The notes beneath the pieces were generated by a model. That model was not told the origin of the DNA and made no database searches. It saw nothing but the letters and a program-made list of their open reading frames with translations. Positions 6,117 through 9,895 of a stretch of DNA of 9,895 bases are shown here, one piece after another. The translations under genes and the position numbers were made by a program. Every line of letters starts with the position of its first letter. Position 1 is the first letter of the stretch. Origin of the DNA: Bacteroidetes bacterium QS_8_68_15 (GTDB lineage: Bacteria; Bacteroidota; Rhodothermia; Rhodothermales; Salinibacteraceae); NCBI GenBank assembly GCA_003023245.1, contig PXTR01000105.1, forward strand, positions 1-9,895. The letters run 5' to 3'.

Positions 6117-6823
6117 GTGGCCTCCCTCCTCTACGTCTTCCCGCATCCGGATGACGAATCCTTCGGTCCGGCGCCCGCCCTGGCGAAACAAACACGCGCC
6201 GGGTACGACGTGCACCTGCTCACGCTCACGCGCGGAGAGGCAACCACGCAACGCGAGCGGCTGGGCTTCTCGAAAGCCAAAATGGGCCGCGTGCGCCGCG
6301 AGGAGATGCAGGAGGTCGCCCGCGTGCTCGGCCTTACCGATCTCACGGTGTTGGACTTCCCCGACGGCGCACTGGAGGAGCTGGACCCGCGCGTCCTCGA
6401 AGAGGCCGTCGCCGAGCAGGTGCGCGCCTGCCGTCCCGAGGTGCTCGTCACTTACGCCGCGCACGGAGTCAGCGGGCACCGCGACCATCTGACCACCCAC
6501 GCCGTCGTCAAGCGCGTCTTCTGCGAGCGGCGCGGCACCGGCGCAACGGACAACCTGCGCCGTCTGGCGCTGTTTACCCTCGCCGAGGAGGCGGACGGCG
6601 AGCACGGCGGCCCGCCGGCCCACCTTCGCGCCTCCCCGCCGGCGTGGATCGACGGCCGGACGACCGCGCACGCGCCGAGGAAGCGCTGGCCGCCTACGAG
6701 ACGTATCGGCCCGTCATCGAGAAGCACCGCCCACTCCGACAGGTCGCCGAGGGCGTGTGCTTCGAGCTGTTCCAGGAGGCGTTCGCCCCTCCGCTCGACG
6801 GCCTCTTCGAGCGACTACCGTGA
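6117..6823 (+). pseudogene. PIG-L family deacetylase, frameshifted near its C-terminus
   Basis: Translation from the GTG at 6117 gives [19 protein letters not shown], the usual start of PIG-L (LmbE-like) zinc deacetylases. The HPDDE motif is at residues 10-14, and the second zinc-site motif AHGVSGHRDH lies at 115-124 with His124 as the likely ligand. These enzymes remove N-acetyl groups from sugar substrates such as GlcNAc conjugates; the substrate here is unknown. The first frame is family-like to about residue 181 (RASPPAWIDGR, about 6659). The family-like C-terminus (RAEEALAAYETYRPVIEKHR, then VCFELFQEAF) is in the -1 frame, ending at TGA 6821-6823. Read across, the product would be about 234 residues, a normal length. 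The catalytic motifs precede the shift, so a truncated product might fold poorly rather than lack the site. This is the only plus-strand gene in the window. Confidence 0.85.
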
Positions 6824-6849
6824 CGGCCGTGAGGGGGGGCGGCGTTCGC

Positions 6850-7260
6850 TTACGCCTCGTTCTGCTCTTCCACGAAGACGAGCGCGCTGAAGTAGGCATC
6901 GGCTTCAGCCTCCGCGAGCCAGGGCGCGTTTTTCTCCGAGTCGCCCATCAGGGTGACGTGCATCAGCACCCAGCCGCTGGAGAGCGCCTCGTTGAGCTCG
7001 TCGAGGCCGCTGGTCCGGTGCGCGGTGCGCGTGACGAGAATGGCGCGCTGGTCCTCCTGCGATGAAGCGCCGCCGTCCCCCTCCATCGGAGACGAGGCGG
7101 CGAAGACCGAGTCGAGCCCGCGCTCGCGGCGCCCGCCGCTGCCGCGATCGGGGGGCTGCGGCGCCGCGCCGGGGTCTTCGGAGAAGAGATCCGTCTTGTT
7201 GAGCGGATCGGCGTCGGGGGAGTCGAAGAAGCTTTCGGGGAACGGGGTGCCCTTGCTCAT
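6850..7260 (-). CDS. Small acidic protein with DUF4177-like C-terminus, ParA operon
   Basis: The 136-residue protein starts at the ATG at 7258-7260. Residues 1-70 are low-complexity and probably disordered, rich in D, S, P, G and E, with aromatic spots (PFPESFFDS, DLFSEDP). Residues 72-131 form a compact alpha/beta module: AILVTRTAHRT, the helix GLDELNEAL, SSGWVLMHVTLMG and AYFSALVFVEE. This strand-helix-(G/S)GW-strand-strand pattern resembles DUF4177/DUF1737-type modules; that resemblance is my inference from the pattern. It has no signal peptide or membrane segment. It lies 101 bp downstream of the parA stop on the same strand and is the last gene of the apparent operon. Its FS-x-DP motif recurs in the tail of the large ATPase-domain protein. 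Function is unknown. Confidence 0.72.
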   Translation of the reverse strand: MSKGTPFPESFFDSPDADPLNKTDLFSEDPGAAPQPPDRGSGGRRERGLDSVFAASSPMEGDGGASSQEDQRAILVTRTAHRTSGLDELNEALSSGWVLMHVTLMGDSEKNAPWLAEAEADAYFSALVFVEEQNEA

Positions 7261-7336
7261 GGGAGAGGTGCGGGACGTGTGGGAAGGCGGGAAGCGTGGG
7301 TGGTGGCGAGGGACGAACCAGCGGGGAACCTACGTC

Positions 7337-7352
7337 CTTTTCTGCTGAAAAG
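7337..7352. repeat. 16-bp near-palindrome downstream of parA
   Basis: CTTTTC and GAAAAG flank a 4-nt centre (TGCT), 9 bp beyond the parA stop. It could be a small mRNA hairpin, though there is no T-run to make an intrinsic terminator. It also shares the TTTCnnnnGAAA core of the bacterial parS site (TGTTTCACGTGAAACA), with 9 of 16 positions identical. Without parB nearby I treat it as an unassigned palindrome. Confidence 0.45.
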
Positions 7353-7361
7353 CGCTCGAGG

Positions 7362-8237
7362 CTACTTCGCGGGGCCGGCGGCGATCCCGCCGGCGGTCGG
7401 GGCCTGCTGCGCATCCGGGGCCTCTTCGTCGGAGGAAGCGGACGAGTCGTCGTGGGCGCGCAGGCGTTCGATGACTTCCTGGGTCAGGGCGGCGTAGTCG
7501 CGGGCGCCCTGCGAGTCGTCGTCGAACTCGAAGACGGTCTGCTTGTAGCCGGGAGCGTCCTCGAGGCTCACGTCGGGCCCGATTTCGGTGTCGAAGACCT
7601 TGTCGCCGTAGTGGTTGCGCACCTGGCCGATGATCTCCTCGGTGCCTTCTTTGTCGTGGTCGACGAGCGTGAGCAAGATGCCCAGCACCGGCGCGACGTA
7701 GCCGAGGTTCTGCCGCGCCTTGCTGATGACCTCCCCGAGGCTGACGATGCCTTCGAGCCCGAGGTAGGAGGGCAGCAGCGGAATGAGAAAGGCGTCCGCG
7801 GCGATGACGACGTTGACCGCCAAAAGCGAGGTCGAGGGGGGGCAGTCGAGCAAAATCACGTCGTACTCCGAGCGCAGCGGGCGCAGCACCGTGTCGAGGC
7901 GCCGCTCGCGGCGCTGCACCTGCGCGAGGCGCACGTCCGTGTCGGCCAGCTCGATGGAGCCGGGCATCAGGTCGAAGCCGGGGCCGTCGAGGCGGCGGGT
8001 GGCCGCTTCGCTGGGCGCCTCGCCGAAGAGCACGTCGGCGCTGGAGGGACGCTGCTCCCCGCGCGTGACCCCCAGCGCCAGCGACGCAGAGCCCTGACTA
8101 TCGAGGTCCACCAGGAGGACGCGCTTGCCTGCGCGACTGAGCCCGCCGGCGAGATTGATGGCGGTCGTGGTCTTGCCGACGCCGCCTTTGTTGTTGATGA
8201 CGGGAACGACTTGGATCGAAGAGGAAGACGGTTCCAT
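7362..8237 (-). CDS. ParA/Soj-family partition ATPase
   Basis: This 291-residue deviant-Walker ATPase has the ParA motif NNKGGVGKTTTAINLA at 15-30, with signature Lys17 and P-loop Lys22. The Walker A' motif LLVDLDSQGSASLALG is at 41-56 and Walker B VILLDCPPS at 127-135. The switch region LIPLLPSYLGLEGI is typical of the Soj/ParA group rather than MinD, and no C-terminal amphipathic membrane helix is present. ParA proteins dimerise with ATP, bind DNA or nucleoid and position plasmids, chromosome origins or protein clusters. No helix-turn-helix domain precedes the P-loop. The last 30 residues form an acidic/alanine-rich extension (DDSSASSDEEAPDA) beyond the normal fold. It starts 46 bp after the large ATPase-domain protein, with no parB in view, so it looks like an orphan ParA of the cargo-positioning type. 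The gene is intact. Confidence 0.93.
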   Translation of the reverse strand: MEPSSSSIQVVPVINNKGGVGKTTTAINLAGGLSRAGKRVLLVDLDSQGSASLALGVTRGEQRPSSADVLFGEAPSEAATRRLDGPGFDLMPGSIELADTDVRLAQVQRRERRLDTVLRPLRSEYDVILLDCPPSTSLLAVNVVIAADAFLIPLLPSYLGLEGIVSLGEVISKARQNLGYVAPVLGILLTLVDHDKEGTEEIIGQVRNHYGDKVFDTEIGPDVSLEDAPGYKQTVFEFDDDSQGARDYAALTQEVIERLRAHDDSSASSDEEAPDAQQAPTAGGIAAGPAK

Positions 8238-8283
8238 GATGGCACGCGGAGGAGCGGGAAAGAACGAGAAATACAGGCGTTTT

Positions 8284-9895
8284 TTAGAACGAGAAGGGGG
8301 AGTCGGGGTCGCTGCGGAAGGCGTCCGGGTCGTCCTCGCCGTCGGGGTCTTCGTCGCCGGCGGGGTCGGGGGAGGTGCTGAAGATGCTGTCGTCGTCCCA
8401 GAAGTCGCTCGGGTCCTCCTCCTCGTCAGCAGCCGACGGCGGGGCCGGTTCGGGAGCCGGCTCCGGTTCGGAGGGCGGCGCGGCCTCCTCCTCGGAGTAA
8501 GGCGCCGGCTCGCCGCCGGGCGCGCCCCAGTCGCCCCAGTCTTCGGCGGCCTCGCTGGGGTCGGCGCCGTCGCCGCCGGCCGCCGGTTCGTCGGGGGGGA
8601 GCGTTTCTTCTTCGCCAGACTCGGCCGTTTCGTCCTCCTCGGCGTCGGGAGCGGCTACGTCGAGGTCGTGGTCGGGCCAGCGCGGGAGCCGGACGCTGAA
8701 GACGGTGCCTTTGCCGCGCTCGCTTTCCATTTCCACCGAGCCCTGCATGAGGCTCGAAAGGCGATGCACGAACGCCATGTGCTGCCCGTGCGTCCCCGCG
8801 CCGCTGTTTTCTTCCTCCTCGTCGGCGCTTTCCACGTCGAGCAGCGAATCGAGGAGCGTTTTCGAGATGTCGGCGCCGGTGTCGACGACGCGCAGGCGCA
8901 CGTCGTCGCCGTCGGACTCGGCCCGTCCGCCGACGGTGATCGAACCTTCCTCGGTGGAGGAGATGGCGTTGTTGACCAGCGCGGCCACGAGCAGACGGAA
9001 CGCCCCGGGGTCGGCCTCGATGGAGACCGAGCGGTCCGGGAGGGCGCGGTGCATCGTCAGGCCCTTGTTCCGAGCGGCCGGTTCGAGCCCGTCGAGCGCG
9101 CGGCGCAGGTAGTCGGTAACGTCGAGCACGGCGGGGCGCAGCTCCGGCGGGTCGGCGCTCAGGCGCTCGCGCACCGCCGCGAGCGGTTCGTCGAAGTCCG
9201 TGTCGCTGCGTTCGATGGTTTCGAGATCGGGAAACCCGCGCGAGATGACGTCCTCGACGGGGGCTTCGACTGCTCCGCTTTCGGCGTCGTCTTCCTCGGC
9301 TTCGGCGGGCGAAGCCGCAGGCGCTTCCGCCGCGGACGGGCCCGCGTCGCCCAGCTCTTCAAAGTCGAGATCGTCGAAAGGGTCGCCGAACTCGCCGCCG
9401 GCGGCCTCGTCGTCCACTTCGGACGTGTTTTCGACCGGCGGCGCCAATTCGCTGTCGACGGCGAACGGTTCCTCGTCAGCGACCTCCTCCCCAGCGGGCG
9501 CTTCATCAGCAGGCGCTTCGTCGTCGGGGCGCGCAGGCGGAGCGACATCTTCGGCGAGGTCCGGGGCGAGCACGCGCGAGAGGGTGACGGTGAAGACGGT
9601 GCCCTCGTCGCGCTGGCTTTCCATTTCCACCGTTCCCTGCAGGAGGCCCGACAGGCGGTGCACGAAGGCCATGTGCTGCTCGTGGGCGGCGTCTTCGTCG
9701 TCTTGCTCTGGCGAGGAACCGATGCTGAAGATCGAGTTGAGGAGGCTCTTCGAGACGCTGCTGCTGTCGTCTTCGACGCGTAGGTAGAGCGGGTCGTTCT
9801 CGGAATCGCCCTCGACGCCGGCGCTGACGGTGATTGCGCCTTCTTCGGTCGAGGCGACGGCGTTGGAGACGAGCGCGTCGATCAAGAGGCGCAGC
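8284..9895 (-). CDS. Tandem degenerate histidine-kinase-type ATPase-domain protein, N-terminus beyond window (partial)
   Basis: The visible 536 residues contain two HATPase_c-like domains. Copy A (about 1-107, cut by the window edge) has LVSNAVASTEEGAITV and QHMAFVHRLSGLLQGTVEME. Copy B (about 250-405) has a preceding helix (TDYLRRALDGLEPAARNKGL), the N-box ALVNNAISSTEEG, VVDTGADISKTLLD and QHMAFVHRLSSLMQGSVEME. N-box Asn residues and the closing GTVF strand remain. The G1 motif is reduced to DTGAD in B and DDSSS in A, and the G2 GxGL motif is replaced by QHM in both. ATP binding is doubtful in A and uncertain in B. No phospho-acceptor His domain is visible. An acidic Ala/Pro/Glu linker (about 108-250) and an acidic tail (406-536) with DPSDFWDDDSIFS complete it; the protein ends SPFSF. 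It is first in an operon with parA, 46 bp ahead of it, and may be a scaffold rather than a kinase. Confidence 0.8.
   Translation of the reverse strand, partial: LRLLIDALVSNAVASTEEGAITVSAGVEGDSENDPLYLRVEDDSSSVSKSLLNSIFSIGSSPEQDDEDAAHEQHMAFVHRLSGLLQGTVEMESQRDEGTVFTVTLSRVLAPDLAEDVAPPARPDDEAPADEAPAGEEVADEEPFAVDSELAPPVENTSEVDDEAAGGEFGDPFDDLDFEELGDAGPSAAEAPAASPAEAEEDDAESGAVEAPVEDVISRGFPDLETIERSDTDFDEPLAAVRERLSADPPELRPAVLDVTDYLRRALDGLEPAARNKGLTMHRALPDRSVSIEADPGAFRLLVAALVNNAISSTEEGSITVGGRAESDGDDVRLRVVDTGADISKTLLDSLLDVESADEEEENSGAGTHGQHMAFVHRLSSLMQGSVEMESERGKGTVFSVRLPRWPDHDLDVAAPDAEEDETAESGEEETLPPDEPAAGGDGADPSEAAEDWGDWGAPGGEPAPYSEEEAAPPSEPEPAPEPAPPSAADEEEDPSDFWDDDSIFSTSPDPAGDEDPDGEDDPDAFRSDPDSPFSF
8697..8790. 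repeat. Internal duplication, copy B (partner 9591-9684)
   Basis: This stretch encodes the C-terminal part of HATPase copy B and closely matches 9591-9684 at the DNA level, for example in the shared CTTTCCATTTCCACCG and GCCATGTGCTGC words. The two copies are 894 bp (298 codons) apart and in the same frame. Over 37 aligned residues, 27 are identical. This supports intragenic duplication of the whole ATPase domain. Confidence 0.8.
9591..9684. repeat. Internal duplication, copy A (partner 8697-8790)
   Basis: This is the counterpart of the copy at 8697-8790, encoding the QHMAFVHRL to GTVF segment of the first HATPase-like domain. The high DNA-level similarity, compared with the unrelated linkers between copies, suggests either recent duplication or gene conversion of this segment. 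Confidence 0.8.

Noticed and set aside
7337..7352. Intrinsic terminator after parA
   Set aside because: Stem is AT-rich and only 6 bp, and no T-run follows on the minus strand.
7296..8381. Plus-strand open frame of 361 codons opposite parA
   Set aside because: Shadow of the ParA gene, whose Walker motifs are intact on the minus strand.
8125..9783. Long plus-strand open frame (552 codons) opposite parA and the HATPase gene
   Set aside because: It is antisense to two genes with clear domain motifs; its composition (Gly/Arg/Val-rich) is typical of the mirror frame of GC-rich coding DNA.

Overview
The window looks like chromosomal DNA of a high-GC member of the Bacteroidota/Rhodothermota group, probably a Salinibacter-like relative. 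This is an inference from sequence style; no rRNA or marker gene is present. Supporting points are the strong G/C third-position bias, very acidic low-complexity protein tails, and the lack of a Shine-Dalgarno purine tract before any of the start codons examined. A perfect TAnnTTTG -7 hexamer-type motif also occurs in the one divergent promoter region. Nearly everything is encoded on the minus strand; only the PIG-L deacetylase gene lies on the plus strand.

Layout, left to right. At 1-299 is the N-terminal part of a small membrane protein that runs off the left edge. A 246-bp gap (300-545), the longest in the window, carries an imperfect 26-bp inverted repeat and a small AT-rich palindrome. 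At 546-4673 is a minus-strand run, transcribed in this order: a frameshifted M24 (Xaa-Pro aminopeptidase-like) gene, an aldo/keto reductase, a DUF1499 protein, a SPOR-domain lipoprotein, and a degenerate dUTPase/dCTP-deaminase-fold protein. A periplasmic-binding-fold protein without signal peptide (4790-5605) follows. Its upstream region is entirely a repeat of AGCTGA/AGCTTTC words, which abuts a remnant of a Na+/Ca2+ antiporter gene (5691-5956). Divergent from that remnant is a frameshifted PIG-L deacetylase (6117-6823).

The right third (6850-9895) looks like one minus-strand operon. It encodes a large protein with two degenerate histidine-kinase-type ATPase domains joined and followed by acidic linkers, then a ParA/Soj ATPase, then a small acidic protein with a DUF4177-like C-terminus. 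No parB is visible. This three-gene set is the best candidate for an undescribed system. A plausible but unproven reading is ParA-driven positioning of a signalling or scaffold complex.

A second theme is decay: three genes between 2.9 and 6.8 kb are broken by net -1 frame changes, while their neighbours are intact. In the M24 gene the frame switch falls on a canonical in-phase X XXY YYZ heptamer (C CCA AAT), but the same gene has also lost conserved active-site residues. Three different short-word intergenic repeat families occur in under 10 kb. No tRNA, rRNA, CRISPR array, insertion sequence or convincing intrinsic terminator was seen.
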